DNA from: Oscillospiraceae bacterium
GTDB lineage: Bacteria > Bacillota_A > Clostridia > Oscillospirales > Oscillospiraceae
Length of the DNA: 14,523 bases
Direction: 5' to 3'
NCBI GenBank assembly: GCA_017459865.1
Contig: JAFUCD010000009.1
Location: forward strand, 1-14,523
Positions 5,980-13,508 of the stretch are shown here, in pieces; within the stretch, counting starts at the first letter, position 1; each line of letters starts with the position of its first letter. A model generated the notes under the pieces. It made no database searches and was not told where the DNA came from. It worked only from the letters and a program-made list of their open reading frames with translations. The position numbers and the translations under genes are program-made.

Positions 5980-8013
5980 TTAGAAGCCGAGTTCCGGCGG
6001 CTCGTCGTCCGGGATCGGCTCGGATGTCGGCACATCGGGCGGCTCGGGATCCGGCGTGAACGGGATGTTCACGCTGATGGTCGTGCGCGCGGCGTGCTCG
6101 CCCTCGCTGTCCGTGATGACGAAGTTCACGTCCGTGATGCCGCCGCGCAGCGCCGTCACGGTCACGGTGTAGGTGTTGGAGTCACCAGAGCCGGTGCGCT
6201 GGATGTTGTTCACCTGGATGATGCTGCCGTCCTCCGCCTTGATAGAGACCGAGCCGGAGAAATCGTCCACGTTCTTGCCGCTGACGGTGAAGGAGATCTG
6301 CTTGGAGTCGCCCTCGCCGGTGAGCGTCATGGAGGCGTTGTTCGCGATCACGCGCTTGACCTTGGCCTTTTCCGACACCTGCACGACGCAGCTGGCGGAG
6401 AGCTCCTTGTCGTTCACGCCGTTGGAGACCGTCACCTTGATCGTCGTCGTGCCGGGGCCGACCGCCTTCACGAGACCGTCGTCGTCCACGGTGGCGACAT
6501 CCTTGTCGGAGCTGGACCACTTCACGTCGCCGGCGGAGGCCTTGGCGGGCGTGAGATCATAGGTCAGGTGGAAGGTCTCATCCACCTCCATGGTTTTGCT
6601 CTCCTCGCTGAGCTTGATCTTCTCGACCTTCACGGCGTCCTTCGTCACGGTGACCTTGCAGGAGACGGCGTCCACCTCGTCGTCGCCCTTGACGGCGGCC
6701 TTGATCGTGGCGTCGCCCTCGGCGTGACCGGTGACCTCGCCGTTCGTGTTCACGGTGGCGATGCTCTGGTCGCTGGTGCTCCAGACGATCTCGGCGTCGG
6801 AGACCTCCTGGTTTTCCTTGTCATAGGCGACGCAGGTCAGCGAGACCTTGTCGTCGGGGGCGACCTCGACCTCGGTCTGGCTCATCTTGAGATAGCTGAT
6901 CTCGCTCTCCTCGTCCTTTGCCTTGTCCTTGCTGCCGATGCTGCTGAAGATGAGCAGCAGAGCCAGTCCCAGCACGATCAGACCGCAGATGCTGCCGATC
7001 ACGATCGGGAGCACGGAGCGCTTCGGCTCCTCCTCTTCCTCCTCGCGGACATGGCTCATGCGGGCCTCGCGGGCGCGTGCCTGCTGCAGCGCCTGCGCCT
7101 CCATGGCGGCGGCACGGGCGGCGCGCTCCTCGCGCGCTCTGCGCTCGTCGGCCGCCTGCACCACGCCCTGCAGCGCGTCGCGGACTTCCTCCGCGCTATG
7201 GAAGCGGTCCTCCGGACGGTCGGCGATGGCGGTCATGATGACGCTCTGCAGCGCGGTGCTGCCGTGCGCGGGCACCGGCATCGGGTCGCCGCGCAGACGC
7301 ATGTCGCGCGCGATGGCGAGATCCGCCGCGCTCACCGGAGCCGGCGCGGGCGGGGCGTAGGGCACGCGCTTGTCGTTCAGGAGCCAATAGAGCACCATGC
7401 CGAGCGAATAGAGGTCGTGCTGCGCGCTCACCGGGTCGCCGCACAGCACCTCGGGGGAGGCGAAGTCGCCCGCCGCGTCGGGTACGAGCGGCGCGTTTCC
7501 GAAGTCGCCCAGCTTGAGCACCGGCTTGCCGTCATAGCCCGCGTCGCCGACGAACAGGTTCTGGGGCTTGATGTCCCCGTGGATGACGCCGCGGCTGTGG
7601 CAGATGCTCAGCGCCGTCAGGACGCCGGAGATCATGCTCACCACGTCGCGCTCGCCGTAGGTGTGCGTGCGGATGTACTGCTCCAGCGGCACGGCGGTGC
7701 TCGCCCGCAGGCAGATCTCCCAGCCGCTGCCGTCCTCGGCGCTGCGGATGATATGCTCGCGCCAAGGGAGCACGTTCGGGTGCTCGGCGAGCTCATCCGC
7801 CGCGCGCAGCGTCTGCGCCACGGCCTCGAGCCGTCTGCGCTGCGCCTGCTGCGCCTCCAGCGTGTCCTCGGCGGGCACGCGGATCAGCTTTAATACGCCC
7901 TGCTCGGTGGTGCCGAAGCTGTCGCTGCGCACGATCTCAAAGGTCTCGCCGACCTTGCCCGTGCCGAGTGAACGTGTTGCCCGCCAGTCATTGAATTGCG
8001 GATATTCATTCAT
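5980..8013 (-). CDS. Membrane Ser/Thr protein kinase with extracellular BIG2-type domains
   Basis: A 677-residue Hanks-type kinase. The kinase domain spans about residues 12-285: glycine loop GTGKVG, Lys42 in VLKLI, catalytic loop HGDIKPQN with Asp147 and Asn152, DFG at 170-172, and SPE at 186-188. All key catalytic residues are present, but the usual HRD Arg is Gly (HGD), a non-RD kinase not expected to need the standard activation-loop phosphorylation. A charged, Ala/Glu/Arg-rich juxtamembrane stretch (286-332, possible coiled coil) leads to one membrane helix (334-357). Outside are two BIG2-like Ig domains (about 373-455, 461-545), a third Ig-like domain (552-650) and a Pro/Glu/Asp-rich tail. 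PknB/PrkC kinases usually carry PASTA domains instead. The start has AGGTGG 11 bases upstream, a longer gap than usual. No cognate phosphatase gene is adjacent. Confidence 0.9.
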   Translation of the reverse strand: MNEYPQFNDWRATRSLGTGKVGETFEIVRSDSFGTTEQGVLKLIRVPAEDTLEAQQAQRRRLEAVAQTLRAADELAEHPNVLPWREHIIRSAEDGSGWEICLRASTAVPLEQYIRTHTYGERDVVSMISGVLTALSICHSRGVIHGDIKPQNLFVGDAGYDGKPVLKLGDFGNAPLVPDAAGDFASPEVLCGDPVSAQHDLYSLGMVLYWLLNDKRVPYAPPAPAPVSAADLAIARDMRLRGDPMPVPAHGSTALQSVIMTAIADRPEDRFHSAEEVRDALQGVVQAADERRAREERAARAAAMEAQALQQARAREARMSHVREEEEEEPKRSVLPIVIGSICGLIVLGLALLLIFSSIGSKDKAKDEESEISYLKMSQTEVEVAPDDKVSLTCVAYDKENQEVSDAEIVWSTSDQSIATVNTNGEVTGHAEGDATIKAAVKGDDEVDAVSCKVTVTKDAVKVEKIKLSEESKTMEVDETFHLTYDLTPAKASAGDVKWSSSDKDVATVDDDGLVKAVGPGTTTIKVTVSNGVNDKELSASCVVQVSEKAKVKRVIANNASMTLTGEGDSKQISFTVSGKNVDDFSGSVSIKAEDGSIIQVNNIQRTGSGDSNTYTVTVTALRGGITDVNFVITDSEGEHAARTTISVNIPFTPDPEPPDVPTSEPIPDDEPPELGF

Positions 8014-8046
8014 TTAACATGATACCACCTTTCAGTTCAGAGTATC

Positions 8047-8075
8047 ATTATATCGCGTTCCACGTCGATGCGCAA
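8047..8075 (-). promoter_or_regulatory. Kinase gene promoter
   Basis: On the - strand TTGCGC (8070-8075) is 17 bases from a perfect TATAAT (8047-8052), giving a leader of about 30 bases. Confidence 0.65.
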
Positions 8076-8124
8076 GCAGAAAATACGGCGTACAGTCAGA
8101 CGGGAAAGCGCCGTTCTGCGCAGT

Positions 8125-8180
8125 TTTTGACGCGGTTTTGACGATTTCTGATTGACAACAAGCCGGGAACACGATATGAT
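8125..8180 (+). promoter_or_regulatory. Flavodoxin-like gene promoter with upstream direct repeats
   Basis: TTGACA (8152-8157) and TATGAT (8175-8180) are separated by 17 bases. Just upstream, TTTTGACG occurs twice (8125-8132 and 8136-8143) with an 11-base period, placing both copies on one face of the helix. That is the layout of binding sites for OmpR/PhoB-type regulators, though no regulator gene is in view. Confidence 0.6.
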
Positions 8181-8248
8181 AGATAAGGCTTTATGTTATG
8201 TATGCAAACGGATCAGCATATATGGAAAACAGGAAAGGGGTCAATGAG

Positions 8249-8791
8249 ATGATTCAGGGTATTATTTACAGCTCCACCACCGGCTCTTGCAAGTATTACG
8301 CGGAGGAGCTCTCCCGCAAGATCGCCGTTCCGGCGTATCCCGCAAAGAGCTGCCCGCTGGCGAAGGGCTTCGAGGTCGTTTATGTCGGATGGCTGATGGC
8401 CGGCACGATGCCCGGTCTTGCAGGCGCGCTGAAGAAATACAATGTCCGCGTGGTCGTCCCGGTCGGCATGGGCGATCCCGCCGTGCTCACGCCTGAGATG
8501 GTCCGCGGCAAGAACGGTCTCGGCGCGGATGTTCATGTGTTCCCGCAGCAGGGCCGCTTCAACATCGACAAGCTCCCGCTGCCGATGCGCCTGATCATGG
8601 GCGTCAAGTGCAAGGACATTGCCAAGCGTCTGAGCGCGAAGGGAAATCTGAACGACGCCGAGAAGGCCTGCCTGAAAATGGCGGAGACCGGCCGCGGCGA
8701 GCCCGCCACCTGGGACGGCATCAACGAGGTCGTCGACTGGGTCAAGGCCGACAACAACGCGCCCGACGTCATGCGCTGGTACGAGCCGTGA
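8249..8791 (+). CDS. Flavodoxin-fold protein
   Basis: A 180-residue cytoplasmic protein. Residues 3-17 read 'GIIYSSTTGSCKYYA', the flavodoxin FMN-phosphate loop (S/T-x-T-G-x-S/T/C), followed by alternating strands and helices such as VVYVGWLMAG and VVVPVGMGD. The expected cofactor is FMN and the expected role is electron transfer or a flavodoxin-like reductase function; the redox partner is unknown. I chose the Met with AGGAAAGGGG upstream. An in-frame ATG 17 codons earlier has no ribosome binding site and would add a non-flavodoxin extension. The gene has its own promoter and terminator, so it is monocistronic. It diverges from the kinase gene. Confidence 0.8.
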   Translation: MIQGIIYSSTTGSCKYYAEELSRKIAVPAYPAKSCPLAKGFEVVYVGWLMAGTMPGLAGALKKYNVRVVVPVGMGDPAVLTPEMVRGKNGLGADVHVFPQQGRFNIDKLPLPMRLIMGVKCKDIAKRLSAKGNLNDAEKACLKMAETGRGEPATWDGINEVVDWVKADNNAPDVMRWYEP

Positions 8792-8815
8792 TTTGACAAT
8801 CCATAATACGAATTC

Positions 8816-8842
8816 GCGCCGGGAAAGTTCCCGGCGCTTTTC
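8816..8842 (+). terminator. Terminator of the flavodoxin-like gene
   Basis: A 9-bp GC stem (8816-8824/8829-8837) with a 4-base loop is followed by TTTTCGT, 24 bases after the stop codon. Confidence 0.75.
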
Positions 8843-8860
8843 GTATGTTTCATATTTTTT

Positions 8861-8902
8861 AAGAAAAAACACGCCGTCTCTGCTTGCACAGAGGCGGTGT
8901 TT
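8861..8902 (-). terminator. Possible - strand terminator overlapping the SLH promoter
   Basis: An imperfect hairpin pairs AAACAC (8867-8872) with GTGTTT (8897-8902), with further inner pairs interrupted by bulges. On the - strand it is followed by six T. No - strand gene reads toward it from the right, so it may block antisense transcription or be part of the promoter region. Confidence 0.35.
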
Positions 8903-8912
8903 GCTGTACTAT
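8884..8912 (+). promoter_or_regulatory. Promoter of the tandem SLH genes
   Basis: TTGCAC (8884-8889) and TACTAT (8907-8912) are separated by 17 bases. The leader of about 60 bases contains a TTGCGG/CCGCAA hairpin (8930-8949). No other promoter is evident before the second SLH gene. Confidence 0.55.
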
Positions 8913-8980
8913 GGAGACTGACAGACGCGTTGCGGGCAACCGACCGCAATGAATGCTTATAAGGAGATGAGGACAGAGAA

Positions 8981-10165
8981 ATGAAAAAGAGACTGTTCAC
9001 CCTGTTTTTGACCCTGATGCTCGTTGTGAGCATCGTGGGCGCCGTGCCCGTACACGCGGCGCAGACGCCGACGATCCCGCAGGCGGTGAAGGACGCGCTC
9101 CATGCCGCCGGGGCAGCCCCTGCCGATGACGGCGCCGGCGCGATGAGCGCGGGCGTGTTCAACCTGCTCGTGGACGCCTGCAAGAAGCTCGGCGAATATT
9201 CCGACGGGCAGTATGTCTATGCCGATTCCGTCACGCTTGACAACGGCGAGACGCTGGTCATACTCGTGGCCTATGATTCCTCCGAGAACGCGGTCCTGAT
9301 CGCGGCGAATATCGCGTCTCTGGACTATTACGGCGCGATGATGATCACGCCTGCCGCCGAGGCGCCGTTCGTGGAGGTCCTGGTCAAGGCGTCCAGCTCC
9401 GAGGGGATCGGCGGCGCCTATGTCACCGCCGATTATGTCCCGGACAGCACGGTCAACTTTGCCGAATACTATGGCAGCGCCGCGGACCGCAGCAGCTTTG
9501 TGGACTACAACAGCTTCTGCATCAGCGCCATCGTGAACTTCCTGGAGGGCTTCCTGGAGCCCAACGGCTATACGGTCGAGGATATGGGGCTTGTCGCCGC
9601 CGCGCGTTCGTTCGGCGTGAACAACCAGACCCCGTTCAACGACGTCCGCACGAGCGACTATTTCTATAAGCCGATCCTCTGGGCGCTGAAGAACGGCATC
9701 ACGCAGGGCACCAGCACCACGACCTTCTCGCCCAACGATACCTGCACCCGCGCGCAGGTCGTCACGTTCCTCTGGCGCTCCGCCGGTTCGCCGAATCCCA
9801 AGTCCGCAGGCAACCCGTTCGCCGACGTCGACACTGGCAGCTGGTACGGCAAGGCGGTCCTCTGGGCGGTCGAGCAGGGCATCACGCAGGGCACGAGCGC
9901 CACGACCTTTGCCCCCAACGCCGGCTGCACCCGCGCCCAGGTCGTCACGTTCCTGCAGCGCTATATGAACGGCAAGGCCTCCGGCTCCAAGAATCCGTTC
10001 ACCGACGTCGCGAGCAGCGCCTACTATTATAATGCCGTCCTCTGGGCGGTGGAGAAGGGCATCACGCAGGGCATGACCGCCACGACCTTCGGCCCCGACA
10101 ACACCTGCACCCGCGCGCAGATCGTCACGTTCCTGTACCGCGCCGCCGGTTCGCCCGCGGTCTGA
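8981..10165 (+). CDS. Secreted SLH-domain protein, first of a tandem pair
   Basis: A 394-residue surface protein. The signal peptide (1-26, MKKRLF... to VHA) is followed by an unrecognised domain of about 170 residues (30-205), rich in strand-like stretches (LVILVAYD, GGAYVTADYV) and ending in a helical segment. Three SLH domains follow (217-267, 278-328, 338-388), each with a CTRAQ(V/I)VTFL core. It should be exported and held on secondary wall polymer; what the N-terminal domain does is unknown. A GAGG lies at normal distance, with a better AAGGAG slightly far upstream. The gene at 10201 is its paralogue and follows after 35 bases without a terminator, so the two are probably co-transcribed. 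The last 85 codons are nearly identical in DNA to those of the paralogue. Confidence 0.88.
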   Translation: MKKRLFTLFLTLMLVVSIVGAVPVHAAQTPTIPQAVKDALHAAGAAPADDGAGAMSAGVFNLLVDACKKLGEYSDGQYVYADSVTLDNGETLVILVAYDSSENAVLIAANIASLDYYGAMMITPAAEAPFVEVLVKASSSEGIGGAYVTADYVPDSTVNFAEYYGSAADRSSFVDYNSFCISAIVNFLEGFLEPNGYTVEDMGLVAAARSFGVNNQTPFNDVRTSDYFYKPILWALKNGITQGTSTTTFSPNDTCTRAQVVTFLWRSAGSPNPKSAGNPFADVDTGSWYGKAVLWAVEQGITQGTSATTFAPNAGCTRAQVVTFLQRYMNGKASGSKNPFTDVASSAYYYNAVLWAVEKGITQGMTATTFGPDNTCTRAQIVTFLYRAAGSPAV

Positions 10166-10167
10166 CG
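9909..10167 (+). repeat. Direct repeat copy 1: shared 3' end of the SLH paralogues
   Basis: This 259-base stretch matches 11093-11351 with nine mismatches by my count; most are silent third-position changes and the encoded segments differ at two residues (Asn/Ser and Ala/Gly). Similarity falls off sharply upstream. Confidence 0.85.
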
Positions 10168-10200
10168 GCGGACATGTCTTCTAAATAGGAGATCGGAATC

Positions 10201-11349
10201 ATGAAAAAACGAATGCTCACATGCCTGCTGGTGCTGGTGCTGGCAGCGGCGCTCTTCTGCGCGCCCGCTTCCGCCGCACAGACGTCTTCCGCCGACGGTG
10301 CGGCTGTGATGTCATACGAAGCGCATGACTATCTTGTCAATTATCTGAAATCGAACGGTGAGCTGTATAACACGACCTACATGGTCATCCTGACGTCGAA
10401 CGGACAATTGAGCAACCCGCCCAGTCCGTTCGCTCCGGGCGACGGGTTGAGCATGACGGTGCTCGTGTGCTATGACACGTCCGACAGACAGCTGTACGTG
10501 CAGGCGACGGAGGACTTTGACGCTGAGATCGCCACAATGTATATTCCGGAATCCGCGATCGCTCCGTTCATGGAGGAGCTCGCCGTCGGATCTACCGGCA
10601 AGGTGATCGGTACCGCCTATGTCCGCAGGGATTACACCGCGGATGATATCGTGTCGTTCTCTTCCACCGGCCTTTCGGGTGATGCAAAAAGCTCGATGGA
10701 GATCTACAACAGCGCGCTCATCGCGGGGATCCTCGACGGACTGAACCAGCTTCTGGCGCAGGGCGGCATGGGCTTGAAGGATCTCAGCCTCACATCGGTG
10801 TTCAGCAACGATACGCCGTTTGCCGATGTGCGCAAAAACGACTATTTTTACGCGCCCATAGTCTGGGCAGTCGATAAAGGCATCACGCAGGGGACCAGCC
10901 CCACGACCTTCTCGCCCTATGACACCTGCACGCGCGCGCACGTCGTCACCTTCCTGTGGCGCGCCGCGGGCTCTCCGACGCCCAAATCCGGCTCGAACCC
11001 GTTTGTGGACGTCAATGTGAACGACTACTACGGCAAGGCGGTCCTCTGGGCGGTGGAAAAGGGCATCACGCAGGGCATGGACGCCACGCATTTCGCCCCC
11101 AACGCCGGCTGCACCCGCGCGCAGGTCGTCACGTTCCTGCAGCGCTACATGAACGGCAAGGCCTCCGGCTCCAAGAACCCGTTCACCGACGTCGCGAGCA
11201 GCGCCTACTATTACAATGCCGTCCTCTGGGCGGTGGAGAAGGGCATCACACAGGGCATGACCGCCACGACCTTCGGCCCCGACAGCACCTGCACCCGCGG
11301 TCAGATCGTCACGTTCCTGTACCGCGCCGCCGGTTCGCCCGCGGTCTGA
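10201..11349 (+). CDS. Secreted SLH-domain protein, second of a tandem pair
   Basis: A 382-residue paralogue of the upstream gene. It has a signal peptide (1-26, PASAA cleavage region), an N-terminal domain (about 30-200) alignable to its neighbour only in patches, for example MTVLVCYD against LVILVAYD and IGTAYVRRDY against IGGAYVTADY, and three SLH domains (205-255, 266-316, 326-376). SLH1 reads CTRAH and SLH3 reads CTRGQ where the others read CTRAQ, so the wall-polymer binding motif is less uniform here. AGGAG lies nine bases before the ATG. No clear terminator separates its stop from the thrS promoter only 21 bases on, so some transcripts may run into the T-box leader. Confidence 0.88.
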   Translation: MKKRMLTCLLVLVLAAALFCAPASAAQTSSADGAAVMSYEAHDYLVNYLKSNGELYNTTYMVILTSNGQLSNPPSPFAPGDGLSMTVLVCYDTSDRQLYVQATEDFDAEIATMYIPESAIAPFMEELAVGSTGKVIGTAYVRRDYTADDIVSFSSTGLSGDAKSSMEIYNSALIAGILDGLNQLLAQGGMGLKDLSLTSVFSNDTPFADVRKNDYFYAPIVWAVDKGITQGTSPTTFSPYDTCTRAHVVTFLWRAAGSPTPKSGSNPFVDVNVNDYYGKAVLWAVEKGITQGMDATHFAPNAGCTRAQVVTFLQRYMNGKASGSKNPFTDVASSAYYYNAVLWAVEKGITQGMTATTFGPDSTCTRGQIVTFLYRAAGSPAV

Positions 11350-11351
11350 CG
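11093..11351 (+). repeat. Direct repeat copy 2: shared 3' end of the SLH paralogues
   Basis: The second copy of the 259-base repeat at 9909-10167, covering SLH2's end, the linker, SLH3 and the stop codon. Recombination between the copies would delete 1184 bases and fuse the two genes in frame. Confidence 0.85.
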
Positions 11352-11370
11352 CCGGGCCGCTGATTTTCGC

Positions 11371-11399
11371 TTGACAATCCGCCCGCTTGGTGCTATCAT
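11371..11399 (+). promoter_or_regulatory. thrS promoter
   Basis: A perfect TTGACA (11371-11376) and TATCAT (11394-11399) are 17 bases apart, directly upstream of the T-box leader. Confidence 0.8.
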
Positions 11400-11405
11400 C
11401 GCCCC

Positions 11406-11640
11406 ATAAGGCGATGAAGGAGAACGCCCCGTGCGGATCTGTCGGTACAGAGAGAACGGCCCAGGCTGAAAGCCGTTCCGACACAGGCACCCGGCGCACC
11501 GCTCCCGAGCCGGACGTCCGAACACCAGTAAGACGCCCCGCGCCGTGCCCGTTACCGCACGACCTGAGTGAAACGCAGGGTGGAACCGTGTAAATTCTGC
11601 ACCCCTGTACCTTTACGGGTACAGGGGTGTTTCAGTTTTA
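11406..11640 (+). promoter_or_regulatory. Threonine T-box riboswitch with terminator
   Basis: The T-box core AGGGTGGAACCGTG is at 11577-11590; its TGGA bulge (11581-11584) would pair with the uncharged tRNA 3' end. A stem I region lies upstream (about 11406-11510). In my fold the lower stem GGAG.../...CTCC and GCC/GGC frame an internal loop with ACC at 11498-11500, a threonine codon, as specifier. The intrinsic terminator pairs 11600-11611 with 11618-11629, followed by a T-rich tail; its ascending arm overlaps the sequence needed by the antiterminator. Uncharged tRNA-Thr should therefore favour read-through into thrS. The T-box call is firm; the specifier placement is inferred from hand folding. 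Confidence 0.88.
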
Positions 11641-11653
11641 GGAGGAAAATGAA

Positions 11654-13417
11654 ATGAGCGAGCAGTACACGTTTGAGAACAAGGAATTCAAGGATACCTA
11701 TCGCCACACGACGAGCCACATCCTCGCCCAGGCGATGAAGCGCCTGTATCCGGAGGTCAAGCTTGCCATCGGGCCTGCCATCGAGGACGGGTTCTACTAT
11801 GACTTCGACGCCCCCGAGCCGTTTTCTCCCGAGGTCCTGGAGAAGCTCGAGGCCGAGATGCGCAAGATCTGCAAGGAGAAGCTGAAGCTCGAGCGCTTTG
11901 AGCTGCCGCGCGAGGAAGCCATCAAATTCATGGAAGAGCGCGAGGAACCCTATAAGGTCGAGCTCATCAACGATCTGCCCGAGGACGCCGCCATCAGCTT
12001 TTATAAGCAGGGCGAGTTCGTCGATCTCTGCGCCGGGCCGCACGTGGATTCCACCGGGCGCATCAAGGGCAACGCCATCAAGCTCACCAGCGTCACCGGC
12101 GCCTACTGGCGCGGCGACTCCAACCGCAAGATGCTCCAGCGCATCTACGGCACCTGCTTCCAGAAGAAGGACGAGCTCGACGCCCATCTTGCCAAGCTGG
12201 AGGAGGCCAAGCTCCGCGACCACCGCAAGATCGGCAAGGAGCTGCAGCTGTTCATGACCGACGAGCTCGTCGGGCGCGGCATGCCCATGTTCCTGCCCAA
12301 GGGCTACACGCTCTGGCGCATCCTGGAGGACTATATCCGCGACAAGGAGATCAAAACCGGCTATCAGCACGTCATGACCCCCTGTGTGGGCACCGTGCAG
12401 CTGTACAAGACCTCCGGCCATTGGGATCACTATAAGGAAAATATGTTCCCGGCCATGGAGGTGGACGACGAGGCCTATGTCCTGCGCCCGATGAACTGCC
12501 CGCACCACATGCGCATCTATGCCAACCAGCCGCACTCCTACCGCAACCTCCCGATCCGCATCGGCGAGATCGCGCATGACTTCCGCTATGAGGCGTCCGG
12601 CTCTCTGAAGGGCATCGAGCGCGGGCGGCACTTCTGCCAGAACGACGCGCACCTGTTCGTCACGCCCGAGCAGATCAAGGACGAGGTCGCCAAGGTCGTG
12701 GATCTGATCTTCACGACCTATCAGGACTTCGGCATCGAGGACTATCGCATCATCCTCTCGCTGCGCGACCCCGCCGACAAGGTGAAGTACCACGATGATG
12801 ACGAGATGTGGAACACGGCGGAGACCGCCCTGCGCGACGTCATGGATCAGCTGGGCCTGGACTATACCGAGGAGATCGGCGAGGCGGCCTTCTATGGTCC
12901 GAAGCTCGACGTGAACGTCAAGCCCGCCGTCGGCGCGGAGTATACGCTCTCCACCTGCCAGCTCGACTTCTGCCTGCCGGCGAAGTTCCAGCTCACCTAT
13001 GTGGACAAGGACGGCGCCGAGCGCACGCCCGTCGTCATCCACCGCGCGATCCTGGGCTCTCTGGACCGCTTCATGGCGTATCTCATCGAGGAGACCATGG
13101 GCGCGTTCCCGCTCTGGCTTGCGCCGGTGCAGGTCAAGATCATGCCGATCACCGATCGCGTCAACGGCTATGCGGAGGATGTCTGCGAGAAGCTGGAATC
13201 CGCCGGCATCCGCGCCGAGACCGATCTGCGCAATGAAAAGATCGGCTATAAGATCCGTGAGGCACAGGGGCAGAAGATCCCGGTCATGCTGGTCGTCGGC
13301 GATAAGGAGGCCGAGGCTGGCACGGTGTCCGTCCGCACGCTCAAGGGCGAGCAGAGCGTCGAGGACGTGGACGCGCTCATCGCGCGCCTGCTGGCGGATA
13401 TCAAGGCCCGCAAGTAA
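11654..13417 (+). CDS. thrS: Threonyl-tRNA synthetase without TGS domain
   Basis: Attaches threonine to tRNA-Thr in the cytoplasm. At 587 residues it is about 55 shorter than the usual 640 because the N-terminal TGS domain is absent; the AGGAGG eight bases before the ATG shows this is the real start. The editing domain (about 10-170) has HTTSH (His18, His22) and CAGPH (Cys126, His130). The class II catalytic core has motif 2 with FRYE (Arg311) and motif 3 with LGSLDRF (Arg472). Zinc ligands are Cys282, His333 and His463. The anticodon-binding domain covers about 488-585. The motif reads MNCPHH where MNCPGH is usual, and QNDAH where QDDAH is usual. ThrRS forms without TGS are known in some bacteria. 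Expression is set by the upstream T-box. Confidence 0.96.
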   Translation: MSEQYTFENKEFKDTYRHTTSHILAQAMKRLYPEVKLAIGPAIEDGFYYDFDAPEPFSPEVLEKLEAEMRKICKEKLKLERFELPREEAIKFMEEREEPYKVELINDLPEDAAISFYKQGEFVDLCAGPHVDSTGRIKGNAIKLTSVTGAYWRGDSNRKMLQRIYGTCFQKKDELDAHLAKLEEAKLRDHRKIGKELQLFMTDELVGRGMPMFLPKGYTLWRILEDYIRDKEIKTGYQHVMTPCVGTVQLYKTSGHWDHYKENMFPAMEVDDEAYVLRPMNCPHHMRIYANQPHSYRNLPIRIGEIAHDFRYEASGSLKGIERGRHFCQNDAHLFVTPEQIKDEVAKVVDLIFTTYQDFGIEDYRIILSLRDPADKVKYHDDDEMWNTAETALRDVMDQLGLDYTEEIGEAAFYGPKLDVNVKPAVGAEYTLSTCQLDFCLPAKFQLTYVDKDGAERTPVVIHRAILGSLDRFMAYLIEETMGAFPLWLAPVQVKIMPITDRVNGYAEDVCEKLESAGIRAETDLRNEKIGYKIREAQGQKIPVMLVVGDKEAEAGTVSVRTLKGEQSVEDVDALIARLLADIKARK

Positions 13418-13461
13418 GCGCGGATCGCGGTTTTCCACAAGTCATTTGTATATTTTTAACG

Positions 13462-13505
13462 CTCCTTCGCAGAATAACCTTGAGAATTCTGCGAAGGAGT
13501 TTTTT
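13462..13505 (+). terminator. thrS terminator whose 3' arm contains the sleB ribosome binding site
   Basis: A perfect 14-bp stem (13462-13475/13486-13499) with a 10-base loop is followed by six T (13500-13505), an ideal intrinsic terminator. The descending arm ends in GAAGGAG (13493-13499), and the sleB ATG is nine bases later at 13509. In any message long enough to include sleB the site would be paired in the stem. Confidence 0.85.
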
Positions 13506-13508
13506 CAA

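Noticed and set aside
6094..7893. Large + strand open frame of 599 codons opposite the kinase gene
   Set aside because: Low-complexity His/Asp/Gly/Val-rich translation typical of antisense GC-rich sequence. The opposite strand carries complete kinase motifs and BIG2-type domains.
8198..8248. Earlier ATG for the flavodoxin-fold gene
   Set aside because: No ribosome binding site before it, and the flavodoxin fold begins at the later Met, which has a good site.
11552..13438. 628-codon - strand open frame opposite thrS
   Set aside because: Antisense shadow; it also crosses the T-box terminator. thrS has all catalytic, editing and zinc motifs.
12999..13508. Long N-terminal extension of sleB into thrS
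   Set aside because: The translation is Arg/Ser-rich out-of-frame thrS. The ATG at 13509 begins a clear signal peptide with a spaced GAAGGAG site.
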